This document shows, piece by piece, positions 43,957 to 52,847 of a stretch of DNA of 64,000 nt. How positions within the stretch are numbered: position 1 is the stretch's first letter; every line of letters starts with the position of its first letter. Location of the stretch: assembly GCA_963735085.1 (NCBI GenBank), contig CAVTJP010000013.1, forward strand, positions 44,133 to 108,132. The letters are read 5' to 3'. Position numbers and translations under genes: made by a program. A model generated the notes under the pieces. The model saw only the letters and a program-made list of their open reading frames with translations. It did not search any database and was not told the DNA's origin. Source of the stretch: DATJGR01 sp963735085 (GTDB lineage: Bacteria; Pseudomonadota; Gammaproteobacteria; Pseudomonadales; Azotimanducaceae).

Positions 43957-44811
43957 TTACAGCAGCAGGATCGCACACAAGATCGAACCCTGTAAGCGTC
44001 CGATGCGCGTACCGAGACGCCACGCCAGGTTGGCCGAAGAGGCGCGACCCGCGGCGACCCGCAGCATCAGCTTGGTCATGCCGTACCAGTCTCGCAACGC
44101 CTGGCGATTCGAGATCTTGGCCATTCCGAGACGTCGGTAACGCTTGTAGACGACCACCTGGCTCGCGGCCCATAAGCGCGCCTGGCGAAAGCGTTCTGCT
44201 GGCGATGCTCGAAGCTCCACGTGCATCATCGCGTTCGGTGCCCATTCGAGTTCGGTTCCCGCCAATTGAATCTTCCAGCAGTAGTCGGTGTCCTCGTGGA
44301 AGCGGATGGCCTCGTCGAATCCGCCTACCGCCTCGTGAACGCTGCGGCGAACAGCAAGGCCGCAACCCCCGGCGCGCGGCAGGAACTCGAATGTGGGATC
44401 GCGAATCAGCCCAGTGGCCTGCGGATGCACGTAACGCAAGTTGGGGTTGAGCTTGGTGAGATCGAAACGGCTCGCGACAAAATCGTGCTCGCGCAGGCTC
44501 TCCAGCAGGCCGGCCACCCAATCGATGCCGACTTCATCGTCGGCGTCGCAAAATGCCAGCGCGTCGCCCGACGCGGCGCGCGCGCCCACGTTTCGGGCAT
44601 GCGACGCCCCTCGGCGCGATGCAGCGTTCACGAGTTTGAGCCGGGGTAGTTTCGTTGCGAAGCCGCGCGCGATGTCGGCGGAACTATCGGTGGACCCATT
44701 ATCGGCGACAATCACTTCCCAAGGCGCTTCGCTCTGGCGCGCTAGTGCATCGAGTTGACGCGCAAGCGTTCTCTCTGCGTTGAAACATGGGACGATCACA
44801 CTGAGTTTCAC
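43957..44811 (-). CDS. Glycosyltransferase family 2
   Basis: A 284-residue GT-A enzyme: MKLSVIVPCFNAERTLARQL at the nucleotide-binding start, WEVIVADNGSTDSS, the DxD-type ALAFCDADDEVG (about 90-100) and FLPRAGGCGLAVRRSVHEAV with FDEAIRFHEDTDYCW in the acceptor half. It adds a sugar to the growing glycan; sugar specificity is not readable. GTG start at 44811. Immediately downstream on the same strand is the sulfotransferase, so sulfation and transfer may be coupled. The C-terminal region after 200 is basic and helical, possibly membrane-associated. Confidence 0.92.
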   Translation of the reverse strand: MKLSVIVPCFNAERTLARQLDALARQSEAPWEVIVADNGSTDSSADIARGFATKLPRLKLVNAASRRGASHARNVGARAASGDALAFCDADDEVGIDWVAGLLESLREHDFVASRFDLTKLNPNLRYVHPQATGLIRDPTFEFLPRAGGCGLAVRRSVHEAVGGFDEAIRFHEDTDYCWKIQLAGTELEWAPNAMMHVELRASPAERFRQARLWAASQVVVYKRYRRLGMAKISNRQALRDWYGMTKLMLRVAAGRASSANLAWRLGTRIGRLQGSILCAILLL

Positions 44812-44898
44812 TGCTCACTCGCTGCGACAAAATCGTCGAGGCAATTGTGGCGCTTCACCACAGGCGCGTCTGTATTCACTTGGTAATCCACGCGGGTC

Positions 44899-44956
44899 AG
44901 GTGTTTTTTTGACCGCGAGGATCGGCGAATTCTCCCGCCGATCCGTCAAAACACCT
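44899..44956. terminator. Large inverted repeat after the deacetylase gene
   Basis: AGGTGTTTT (44899-44907) pairs with AAAACACCT (44948-44956), GAC with GTC just inside, and GGATCGGCG (44919-44927) pairs with CGCCGATCC around a short loop. The 58-base structure lies between the deacetylase stop and the start of the family 2 glycosyltransferase, both on the minus strand. It lacks a long U-run on the minus strand, so it could be a terminator, an attenuator or an mRNA-protecting hairpin. Confidence 0.5.
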
Positions 44957-44957
44957 A

Positions 44958-45776
44958 TCAATACTTGAATCCCAGATCGCCGACGCTCGCCAACCCGTGC
45001 AGCCATTCAAATTCGCTGCGCTTTGTCCAAAGGCGCCCTTGCGGCGCGCCCATCGTGAGCAGTTCCGGCACCGTGACGAACCTGAATTCGTTGCGTTCGA
45101 GCAATGCATCAACCGCGGCGAGCATGTCGTCGCGCGCACACCGGTCGGCATCGGAATACGCAAACAACTGATCGTGCATCAGTACGATGCCACCTGGCTT
45201 CAGTTGCCGCTGCACCTCCGCGGTAATCCAGGCAGCATCGCGTTGTTCCCAGTCCGATGCACTGGCGTTCCAGCCGATCACGCGGTAACCGCGCATGAAG
45301 AGTTGCAGTCGCGCTGGCCAATCGAGGTCACCAAACGGCGGCCGGAACAGCTTGCGGCTATGTGCCGCGATCTGCGTTTCGCAGCGTTCGACCTGGTTCA
45401 TTCGCTCCGCCGCCGATACCGCCGGAAACGACGGATGGTTCCACGAATGGTTGCCGATGGCATGCCCGCCGCGCGCCACGGCATCGACCAGCGCCGGATG
45501 CCGCTGCGCCATTTCGCCGACCATGAAAAACGTCGCGCGGGCACCGTGTCGCGCCAGCACGTCGAGCAACCGCGGCGTCGAGTCCGGGTTGGGGCCGTCG
45601 TCGAACGTCAATGCCACCGCCGATTCATCGGTGGCGACATGGGTGATCACGCCGAGTTGCCGTTCGATCGGTGCACGCAACACCTGCATGAGCCGGCGCC
45701 GTTGGCGGCCCAGCATCACACGCGCGCGGCTGCGCTCAGCGCCCATTGCTAGCCGCCCGACGGTCCAACTTTCCAC
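44958..45776 (-). CDS. NodB-family polysaccharide deacetylase
   Basis: A 272-residue carbohydrate esterase family 4 protein. Motif 1 TFDDGP is at 57-62, motif 2 HSWNHP at 110-115, motif 3 RPPFGD at 145-150, and motifs 4/5 are YRVIGWNASASDW and VLMHD. These supply the metal triad Asp-His-His. It removes acetyl groups from N-acetylated sugars in a surface polysaccharide or its precursor. There is no clear signal peptide; the basic N-terminus (RSRARVMLGRQRRRLMQV) may tether it to membrane or to nucleic-acid-free cytosol. An ATG at 45746 is an alternative start. Confidence 0.92.
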   Translation of the reverse strand: MESWTVGRLAMGAERSRARVMLGRQRRRLMQVLRAPIERQLGVITHVATDESAVALTFDDGPNPDSTPRLLDVLARHGARATFFMVGEMAQRHPALVDAVARGGHAIGNHSWNHPSFPAVSAAERMNQVERCETQIAAHSRKLFRPPFGDLDWPARLQLFMRGYRVIGWNASASDWEQRDAAWITAEVQRQLKPGGIVLMHDQLFAYSDADRCARDDMLAAVDALLERNEFRFVTVPELLTMGAPQGRLWTKRSEFEWLHGLASVGDLGFKY

Positions 45777-45834
45777 ACACTAAAACGCTCTCCGCTGTTT
45801 TGAACCGCCATTCAATACGCCCCACCCAACACGC

Positions 45835-46920
45835 ATGTCAGAACATTGTTCACCTTTTGCGCCGACTACGTGCAGCGCCACAGGGACCAGCAATACGCAT
45901 GCTATCCTAGCCGCGGTCTTTGCATCGATCCGGATCCATTACCGCGTGAATAATCTCCGCAAATCCGCTCGACCGCGCGTGACGGTGGCAATTCCAACGT
46001 TCAACCGCGCGGATAAGACGCTGTCCGCAACCTTGCGCAGCGCCGTCGATCAGACCTACCCGAACCTCGATATCGTCGTTTCGGACAATTGTTCCACCGA
46101 CGCGACCGAAGCCGTCGTGCGGAGTTTTGGCGACCACATTCGCTATGCGCGCCAGGCCGAGAATCTGGGCCTCAACGGCAATCTCAACGCCTGCGTCGAG
46201 CTGGCGGAGGGTGAGTACGTGCTGGTGCTGCACGACGATGATCTGATCGATGCGGATTTCGTCGAATCGTGCATGGATGCCGTCGCCGACTCCACCGCGG
46301 TGGGCCTGATACGAACCGGCATGCGTATCATCCGCGCCGATGGCTCCGTTACGTACGAGCGCCCGAATCGCGCGGTCGCGTCGGCCTCAATGGCCGATCT
46401 GATGTTTGCGTGGTTTCGTAACGAGACCACGCAATACTGCTGTAACACGTTGTACAACACGCGTGCTCTGCGCAACGTGGGCGGATTTCATTCACGTCAC
46501 AATCTGTTTCAGGACGCGCTTGCGCAGGTCAAAGTGGCCGCAGCACAGGGCCACGCGCATGTTGCCGGCGTCAAGGCAAGCTGGCGCCGTCACGACGGCA
46601 ACGCGGGGTCCGTCGCGCGCGCGCGGCTCGCCGACTGGTGCGAAGACAGCCTCGAGGTGATGGACGCAATCTGCGCGCTCGAACCCGCGCGCGCGCCTGC
46701 ACTGCGCCGCGAAGGGATGCGTTTTTTCTGCCGGATGAACTACCTTGCGGTACCCCAGATCGCATCCCTTTCCGAGCGGTTATCCGGTTATCTGCTGGTT
46801 GCGCGATCGTTCGGCTTCGTCGAATCACCGCTGCCGCGCGTGTATCAAAACGATGTGCGACCGCATCTGCGCGCGGCGAAGCGCCGCGTAATCGGGCGCC
46901 TGTCGAAGCAAGCCGTCTGA
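45835..46920 (+). CDS. Glycosyltransferase family 2
   Basis: A 361-residue GT-A enzyme. The core starts around residue 47: PRVTVAIPTFNRADKTLSAT, LDIVVSDNCSTDATEAVV, the DxD EYVLVLHDDDLIDADFVESC, and FQDALAQVKVAAAQG with an acceptor-side WRRHDGNAG. The leader of about 36 residues is poorly conserved in appearance; a GTG at 45946 would remove it. It is 15 bases upstream of a family 4 glycosyltransferase gene on the same strand. Sugar specificity is unknown. Confidence 0.88.
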   Translation: MSEHCSPFAPTTCSATGTSNTHAILAAVFASIRIHYRVNNLRKSARPRVTVAIPTFNRADKTLSATLRSAVDQTYPNLDIVVSDNCSTDATEAVVRSFGDHIRYARQAENLGLNGNLNACVELAEGEYVLVLHDDDLIDADFVESCMDAVADSTAVGLIRTGMRIIRADGSVTYERPNRAVASASMADLMFAWFRNETTQYCCNTLYNTRALRNVGGFHSRHNLFQDALAQVKVAAAQGHAHVAGVKASWRRHDGNAGSVARARLADWCEDSLEVMDAICALEPARAPALRREGMRFFCRMNYLAVPQIASLSERLSGYLLVARSFGFVESPLPRVYQNDVRPHLRAAKRRVIGRLSKQAV

Positions 46921-46935
46921 CCCGGCCCGGACACC

Positions 46936-48141
46936 GTGCGCATCGCCTATCTGCTGGATGTCTTTCCCGTACTGTCGGAAACGTTCATCGTTAGAGAGAT
47001 TTACGCGCTGCGGAAGTTGGGCAAGTCGGTTTGCGTATTCGCTGTCGCGCGCCGCCAATCCAGCGTTGTCCACAGCGAGTCCGCTGCGCTGGTAGAACAC
47101 GTTCGATTTCTGGCCGAGGCACGTCTGTCACAGCGAAAGCGATCTCTGATTCCGCTTCATCTGAAGTATATGGTTCGAAGGCCCTTCGGCTACGCAACGG
47201 CGGTTATCCAGACGATCGGACGCAGTCGAAGGGTTTTGCAATGTTTCGCCTGGGCACCGTTCTATGCCGAGTTGCTGCGTGCGCAGGGCGTGGAACACAT
47301 TCACGCGCACTTCGTACTCCACGGGTGCCTGCACGCAATGTTCATCTCTCAACTCACAGGCATACCGTACAGCGTGACGGTTCACGCCCACGATATCTTT
47401 CATCCCAAATATGCGGAGCTGCGGGCAGAGAAGCTGAAAAGGAGTGCGTTCATCGTTGCCATCTCGAAATTCAACAAGTCGTTTTTGAAGCAGCACTACC
47501 CCGAGCTGCCATGCGAGAAGATAAGGATCGTGCATTGCGGAATTGACGTGGAGGGGATCGGTACACGGTCCGCACATCGAGACGGTGGACCTATTAGATT
47601 CCTTGCGGTCGGAAGGCTTGTCGAAATGAAGGGGTTTGCTTATCTCGTCGAGGCCTGCGCGATGCTGAAAGCGCGGTGTACTGCGGATTTTCTGGTCGAA
47701 ATCATCGGTGACGGCGATCAACGAGCCATTCTCGAGGCGGCCATCGATGCACACGCCCTTCAGGGTACGGTGGTAATGCTGGGTCCGAGGGATCAGGACT
47801 TCGTTCAAGCGGCGCTGCTGGCTGCCGATGCATTTGTGCTTCCATGTGTGCAGGAGGCAAGCGGCATGATGGATGGGATACCCGTGGCGCTGATGGAAGC
47901 GATGGCAAGCGGGATCCCAGTAATATCGACCCGTGTTTCCGGGATCCCAGAGTTGATTGTCGATGGCGGGTATCTGGTTGAATCGAAAAGCGTGGAGGCG
48001 TTGGCCGATGCGCTTCAGCGCCTGCTGGAAATGTCGACTGTCGAGCGTCGGGTATTGGGCGCGAAGGGAAAGGCAATAATTCAGCGGGACTTCAACATTG
48101 AACGCGAGGCTAGCAGGCTGGCGTCGTCAATGGGAGCATGA
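46936..48141 (+). CDS. Glycosyltransferase family 4
   Basis: A 401-residue GT-B enzyme. N-terminal MRIAYLLDVFPVLSETFIVR and HIHAHFVLHGCLHAMFISQL with YSVTVHAHDIFHPKYAE match the WcaL/colanic acid branch; the donor site is GRLVEMKGFAYLVEACAML and QEASGMMDGIPVALMEAMAS followed by GIPVISTRVSGIPELI, with the EX7E glutamates. The GTG start is 15 bases after the previous gene. A hand-counted stretch has about 55% GC against 65-68% in the genes on either side, and a fragment of an older family 4 gene lies directly after its stop. It looks like a replacement acquired by recombination. Confidence 0.92.
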   Translation: MRIAYLLDVFPVLSETFIVREIYALRKLGKSVCVFAVARRQSSVVHSESAALVEHVRFLAEARLSQRKRSLIPLHLKYMVRRPFGYATAVIQTIGRSRRVLQCFAWAPFYAELLRAQGVEHIHAHFVLHGCLHAMFISQLTGIPYSVTVHAHDIFHPKYAELRAEKLKRSAFIVAISKFNKSFLKQHYPELPCEKIRIVHCGIDVEGIGTRSAHRDGGPIRFLAVGRLVEMKGFAYLVEACAMLKARCTADFLVEIIGDGDQRAILEAAIDAHALQGTVVMLGPRDQDFVQAALLAADAFVLPCVQEASGMMDGIPVALMEAMASGIPVISTRVSGIPELIVDGGYLVESKSVEALADALQRLLEMSTVERRVLGAKGKAIIQRDFNIEREASRLASSMGA

Positions 48142-48144
48142 CCG

Positions 48145-48347
48145 AAATCCAACGAGGATGTACTCTCGATGCTGGACACCACGCACGTCATGCTGGCACC
48201 CAGCGTCACGGCACCACCGGTGAAGCACAATGGGGTGCGATGGGCCGTGCGGCACGCATCAAGGTTGAAACGGAGTTCGACAAGAACGCGCTGAACGACG
48301 AACTGGTGCGTTTGTACACCGCCGTGGTGGCGCGGAACGGCGCCTGA
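48145..48347 (+). pseudogene. Remnant of a family 4 glycosyltransferase
   Basis: Two pieces of the same protein type are fused. Starting at 48154, one frame reads EDVLSMLDTTHVMLAPSVTA, the donor-site start of a family 4 enzyme. The next frame then reads WGAMGRAARIKVETEFDKNA followed by LNDELVRLYTAVVA, the normal C-terminal helix of such an enzyme, ending at 48347. About 80-90 residues between them, including the EX7E donor site, are missing. It lies between the intact family 4 gene and the following family 2 gene, so it is probably the leftover of a gene that the upstream one replaced. Confidence 0.75.
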
Positions 48348-48350
48348 CCA

Positions 48351-49301
48351 ATGCAGCAACCGCTCGTCTCGATACTGATCTGCACGCACAACCGTGCGCA
48401 TCTCATTCGCGAGACGCTGACCTCGGTGTTTGCGCAACGCTACGCACCGGTGGAGATCATCGTGGTGGACGACGGTTCCACCGACGACACGCCTGCCGTG
48501 ATGGCCAGCTACGGCGATCGGATCATTTACCATCGGCTGGCCGAGAACGGCGGCATCGCAGCGGCGCGAACAGCAGCGTGCCAACGCGCACGCGGCGAGT
48601 TCATCGCGTTTCAGGATGACGACGACATCATGCCGGCCGAGCGCATCCCTGCGCTGCACGACGCGTTATGCCGCTTTCCCACGGCGGTCTATGCCGTGGG
48701 CGACATGGCGATCATCGACGATGCGGGTTCACCTACCGGAAGCAGGTGGCTGCCTGAACGACGCAACTCGCAGACCCGACTGGTCAACGACAGCTATGCG
48801 GCGGTGCTGTGGCCCACCCTGCCGGTGCTGCCCCACACCACATTGTTCCGCCGTGCCGACGGAGCGCGCATTGGCTGGTTCGACGAGACATTCCGTTACG
48901 CCGCCGAGGACAAGGATTTCTTCGCCAGATTGGCAAGGCTCGGCCCGGTTGTGTACGTACCCGAAGTGGTTTCGCTAGTGCGCCGCGGACACGCATCGTT
49001 GACGCGCAACTCGATGCGCACCGAATACTGGGCGATGCACCTGTATCGCAAACACCTGGATGAACTGCGGCGCGCCGGCCGATCGACAGCGAGCTTGCAG
49101 CGCCGCTTGCAATGGCGCATCGGCCTGTCGCTGCAACGCATCGCTGCGCACCGCAGTGCCGGCATCGAATTGCCCGACTACATTCCGGCCGATTATGTGC
49201 GCCAGTGGTTGCCACTAACGGGCGTGCGCGACCGCTTCAACTATCGCTGGCAGACGTGGCTGCGCCAGCCGCTGCGGCGACTCATCAAGGGACCGAGCTA
49301 G
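48351..49301 (+). CDS. Glycosyltransferase family 2
   Basis: A 316-residue GT-A enzyme: PLVSILICTHNRAHLIRETL, VEIIVVDDGSTDDTPAVMAS, GIAAARTAACQRARGEFIAF with the DxD QDDDDIMPAER, and FDETFRYAAEDKDFFARLAR on the acceptor side. The C-terminal part (210-310) is basic and helical. The ATG follows the remnant glycosyltransferase stop by three bases. Its 3' end overlaps the convergent ATP-grasp gene by 17 bases. Codon use and GC match the older part of the locus. Confidence 0.92.
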   Translation: MQQPLVSILICTHNRAHLIRETLTSVFAQRYAPVEIIVVDDGSTDDTPAVMASYGDRIIYHRLAENGGIAAARTAACQRARGEFIAFQDDDDIMPAERIPALHDALCRFPTAVYAVGDMAIIDDAGSPTGSRWLPERRNSQTRLVNDSYAAVLWPTLPVLPHTTLFRRADGARIGWFDETFRYAAEDKDFFARLARLGPVVYVPEVVSLVRRGHASLTRNSMRTEYWAMHLYRKHLDELRRAGRSTASLQRRLQWRIGLSLQRIAAHRSAGIELPDYIPADYVRQWLPLTGVRDRFNYRWQTWLRQPLRRLIKGPS

Positions 49302-50523
49302 CGACTCTTTGATGGTTTGCGCGCTCGATCCGCAACAGGCCCCGCAGGAATGTCGCGTAGTTCCAGATCGTTGGCAGCGGGTCATACCAAGCCCATGTGA
49401 GGTGGTTCCATCTGAACAGTGTGCGCAGCGATTGCTTGATCCAACGCAGTTTCGTGACGGCGTGTATGGGCCCTTCAGCACACGTTGCGCGCAATCCGTC
49501 GAGGTCGCCGAAGGACCAGCTCATATGTCTACCCGGCGGGTACGCAAAGACCTGCGGCACCGCGGGATCACCTCCGATTGCTTGATCGACCCACCATGCA
49601 GCCAACTCGAGCCCGAAGCGTTCGGCCACCCGATAGTTGGCACCGAGCCGGGCATTGATCTCCAGAAACGATTCCCTGCCGCTTCGCTGATCACGGATGA
49701 ACTGCAAACATCCGGCGCCATCGTACCGAACCTCGCTGACGAGCCGCTCGAGATGTCCGAGCCACGCGGGCGACAACGGCACCGTCACGGCATCCACCGC
49801 ATAGCCGGTGCCGTCCAACCGGTCGGTGCGAAGGACGCGTACCATCAGCGCTGCCCTCACCACACCCCGCGTCGCAAAGTAGTACAGGTTGAAACGCGGG
49901 CCAGTCACGAACGTCTGCGCGATCAATGGCGCCCGTGGTAATCCGCAACGCTGGACGGCTTGTGAAAAGTCTTCTGCGCAGTGCGCGACGAACGCCTTGC
50001 CGCCAAATATTCGCGCCCGCTCGGAGATCGGTTTGAACACCGTCGGAATGCCGATGGACTCGGACGCGCGTCGAATGTCCACGTCGGTTTTAAGCACATG
50101 AAAATCTGCAACCGGCACGCCATGCGTGCGTGCCATTTCCAGCATTACGCACTTGTCGCGACACGACAGGATCGCCGGCGCTGGCGGCAGTACCAGCGCC
50201 ACACGTCCTGTGAACTGCTTGCGAACTGCGTTGACCGCGTCTATTTCCGTATCACCGATCGGGAAGATCGCACGCAAGGATTCGTCGCGGTGAAGCAACT
50301 CAGCCAGAGCGCTCGCAAACACATCACCCGGCGCATTAAACGGCGGATGAGCCCAGACGGCGTCTACGCTGCGCGAACGCGCGACCCAGGAGGTGCGCGT
50401 CGATCGAGGCTGTCCGAGGACGACCCGCCATCCATGCCGGGCCAGCGCACGCACAACGGAAATGGATTGCCGATGGTTACCAAGAACCAGCACGCCCCGA
50501 CACTTCGGATCGCGCGAGCGCAA
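49285..50523 (-). CDS. ATP-grasp enzyme (carboxylate-amine ligase-like)
   Basis: About 412 residues. After a Rossmann-like pre-domain (VLVLGNHRQSISVVRALARH) come the ATP-grasp elements: CRDKCVMLEMARTHGVPVAD, IPTVFKPISERARIFGGKAF, LIAQTFVTGPRFNLYYF and the metal/ATP site SFLEINARLGANYRV. It would join a carboxylate (often an amino acid) to an amine or sugar using ATP; ATP-grasp proteins of this kind occur in polysaccharide loci and decorate sugars. The start is unclear; TTG at 50523 follows the stop of the previous gene directly. A longer frame to 50634 overlaps that gene. Third gene of a minus-strand operon with rfbF and a family 4 glycosyltransferase. Confidence 0.82.
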   Translation of the reverse strand: MRSRDPKCRGVLVLGNHRQSISVVRALARHGWRVVLGQPRSTRTSWVARSRSVDAVWAHPPFNAPGDVFASALAELLHRDESLRAIFPIGDTEIDAVNAVRKQFTGRVALVLPPAPAILSCRDKCVMLEMARTHGVPVADFHVLKTDVDIRRASESIGIPTVFKPISERARIFGGKAFVAHCAEDFSQAVQRCGLPRAPLIAQTFVTGPRFNLYYFATRGVVRAALMVRVLRTDRLDGTGYAVDAVTVPLSPAWLGHLERLVSEVRYDGAGCLQFIRDQRSGRESFLEINARLGANYRVAERFGLELAAWWVDQAIGGDPAVPQVFAYPPGRHMSWSFGDLDGLRATCAEGPIHAVTKLRWIKQSLRTLFRWNHLTWAWYDPLPTIWNYATFLRGLLRIERANHQRVASSVP

Positions 50524-50525
50524 GG

Positions 50526-51761
50526 CTAGTCGGGGCCGGCGGGTTGAATCGCGCCGAGCCATTCGCGCGAGATGTGCTGCCACGAGAAGCGCTCGATCGC
50601 CGCTTCGTTTCGGGTGGGCCAACTCGAACCGCACCGCGACCTCAATACCGATTGCAGTTGATCCGCCCAGTCGGATTCGGCCGCGATCACCACGCCGGTA
50701 CCGGTCTCGCGTACCACATCGGCAACCGCGGATTGCTCGGGCACCACGGCGATGATTGGCCGGCCCACCAACAGATAGTGCGGCAACTTGATGCTCATCA
50801 CGGCTCTGGAATTGGGCAGATCCGCCAGCAGCAACAGCAGGAAATCGTACTGGCTGAGCAGCGCGATGCCCTCGCTGTGGCTGGTGCGCCCGTGCAGCAG
50901 CGTGCCGTCGCGCGCGAGTCGTTGCCGTGCCCCTTCCAAATGTTCGGGAATACCACCGTGGACATGCAGTTCCACGTTGGTGCCGGCGGCTCTCAGATGC
51001 CGAATCGTTTCGACGAAACGCTCGCCCGGTACCCGCGGCGGTTTGAACAGTGTGCCTAGAAAGCCGATCGTGATTGGCCGTTCCGCACTCACGCTGCGAT
51101 CGTCACGTCTGGCTTGGCTGCCATCGAATTCCGCGCGCGTGAAATGATGTGGAATTGCCACAACGCGCTGCGCCCGATACTGCGCCTCGAGTACCTGCTT
51201 CGCCCGTTCGTTGGTGGTGATGTTCACATCGGCGTTGCGCAGAATCTCTGCCTCCACGCGCTTTACGCGCGGCCTGTAGAACGTGGGCACCAGCAGAAAA
51301 TAGTTCTCGTCGTAGCTCCACAGGTCCTGCCAATCGACCAGCCATCTGATGTTCGGAAATGCACGCTTCAAGTTCAGGCCAGCCATGCACACCGCGTGCG
51401 GCGGCGCACATGTAATCAAGCAAACTTCGCGACCGGCCGCGAGATCGGCCGCGATCGCGCGACGCAACCGGCGCTCCACCGCCTTCGCGTACAGCACTGC
51501 AGTGTTGGGAAAATAGAACCTGTCCAGCGCCGACGCGGCGCGGCGCAAGCCAATGCGCCGCAATGCGCCGATCGGGTTCGGAATCGATCTCAACACCCAG
51601 GTCTTCTCGTCGGAGACGATGGCGGGCCTGTTGGGCGCGGCGTTTCGCCGTACCAGAATCAACTTGTGAAACTGCCCGCCGAGTTGCGCGACTTTGGACA
51701 CCCGGTCGTTGGGCGGTGTGCCCGTAACCAGGTAGACGACTGTGTTGGGGTGGAGCTGCAT
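50526..51761 (-). CDS. Glycosyltransferase family 4-like
   Basis: A 411-residue GT-B protein. The N-terminal half has CLITCAPPHAVCMAGLNLKR and IRWLVDWQDLWSYDENYF, a type seen with FUT8/WbuB-like enzymes. The C-terminal half shows PITIGFLGTLFKPPRVPGER, ELHVHGGIPEHLEGA, YDFLLLLLADLPNSRAVMSI and KLPHYLLVGRPIIAVVPEQS. The canonical EX7E is replaced by a plain PNSRAVMSIKLPHYL segment, as in the WbuB/FNL family. It starts 12 bases after rfbF and is followed by the ATP-grasp gene; probably transfers the deoxysugar branch. Confidence 0.85.
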   Translation of the reverse strand: MQLHPNTVVYLVTGTPPNDRVSKVAQLGGQFHKLILVRRNAAPNRPAIVSDEKTWVLRSIPNPIGALRRIGLRRAASALDRFYFPNTAVLYAKAVERRLRRAIAADLAAGREVCLITCAPPHAVCMAGLNLKRAFPNIRWLVDWQDLWSYDENYFLLVPTFYRPRVKRVEAEILRNADVNITTNERAKQVLEAQYRAQRVVAIPHHFTRAEFDGSQARRDDRSVSAERPITIGFLGTLFKPPRVPGERFVETIRHLRAAGTNVELHVHGGIPEHLEGARQRLARDGTLLHGRTSHSEGIALLSQYDFLLLLLADLPNSRAVMSIKLPHYLLVGRPIIAVVPEQSAVADVVRETGTGVVIAAESDWADQLQSVLRSRCGSSWPTRNEAAIERFSWQHISREWLGAIQPAGPD

Positions 51762-51773
51762 GGCTCGCTCTGA

Positions 51774-52550
51774 TCAATCCAGCCAGATCTTCCACGGTGG
51801 ATGGGGTTGGCTCCACAGGTCTTCGAGCAGTTGTCGGTCACGCAGACTGTCCATCGATTGCCAGAAGCCGGTGTGGCGCCACGCCACCAGTTGGCCTTCG
51901 GCGGACAACTGCTCCATCGGTTCACGTTCCCAGGTGGTGGTATCGCCATCGATGTAGTCGATCGCGCCGGGTTCGAGCACGAAGAAGCCACCGTTGACCC
52001 AGGCGCCGTCACCTTTCGGCTTTTCGTGAAAGCCGCTCACCGCATCGCTCTGTTCGTGCAGGTGGAATGCGCCAAAGCGACCGCTCGGCTGCACCGCCGT
52101 CAATGTGGCCAGACGACCATGCGCCTTGTGGAATTCCACCTGCGCAGCCAGGTCGATATCGCCCACGCCATCGCCGTACGTCAGGCAGAACGTCTCATCG
52201 AGCAAGTGGCTCACACGCTTCAGGCGCCCGCCGGTCATGCTCGCGGCGCCGGTTTCGATGCAGGTGACGCGCCACGGCTCAGCCTTGCGGTGCAAAATCT
52301 CCATCTTGTTGTGCTGCAGATCGAACACGACATCGGCCGTGCGCATGCAGTAGTTGGCGAAATATTCCTTGATGACCTCGCCTTTGTAGCCCAGACACAC
52401 CACGAACTCGTTGATGCCATGGGCCGAGTAGATTTTCATGATGTGCCACAGGATCGGGTGCCCGCCGATTTCTACCATCGGCTTCGGCCGCACCGTCGTC
52501 TCTTCGGCGAGACGCGTGCCGAGGCCACCCGCGAGGATTACCGCTTTCAT
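51774..52550 (-). CDS. rfbF: Glucose-1-phosphate cytidylyltransferase
   Basis: A 258-residue nucleotidyltransferase. The signature AGGLGTRLAEETTVRPKPM is at 7-25, with VEIGGHPILWHIMKIYSAHG, the family-specific VVCLGYKGEVIKEYFANYCM, GDGVGDIDLAAQVEFHKAHG, FHEKPKGDGAWVNGGFFVLE and the terminal GFWQSMDSLRDRQLLEDLW. It makes CDP-glucose from CTP and glucose-1-phosphate, the entry to CDP-3,6-dideoxyhexoses. The next enzyme, CDP-glucose 4,6-dehydratase, is not in the window. GGAG precedes the ATG. It heads a minus-strand operon and diverges from the C-methyltransferase across 297 bases. Confidence 0.95.
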   Translation of the reverse strand: MKAVILAGGLGTRLAEETTVRPKPMVEIGGHPILWHIMKIYSAHGINEFVVCLGYKGEVIKEYFANYCMRTADVVFDLQHNKMEILHRKAEPWRVTCIETGAASMTGGRLKRVSHLLDETFCLTYGDGVGDIDLAAQVEFHKAHGRLATLTAVQPSGRFGAFHLHEQSDAVSGFHEKPKGDGAWVNGGFFVLEPGAIDYIDGDTTTWEREPMEQLSAEGQLVAWRHTGFWQSMDSLRDRQLLEDLWSQPHPPWKIWLD

Positions 52551-52847
52551 CTTTGCACTCCGCAGTTGTCCATCCGTGAACTCTCCATCCAGCGACCATC
52601 GTGGCTCGAACAGCCGCCGCGCAAACCGTCGGGTAGCTTACCCCGCCATTCGCACGCGACTCAGTGCGGACGCGAACAGTTTGCCGCGCCGGCGCGGCGC
52701 GTAAACCCCGCCGATGTCAGCAACCCGTGAGCCAGCTACCACAATTCCTTGCATCGTCAACGCGGCAAGTGACGTGAAAACCGCTACGCTACGCCCTGCG
52801 GTCCGTGTCGGACACCGCCACAAACAACAATAGACTCGGAACTTTCG

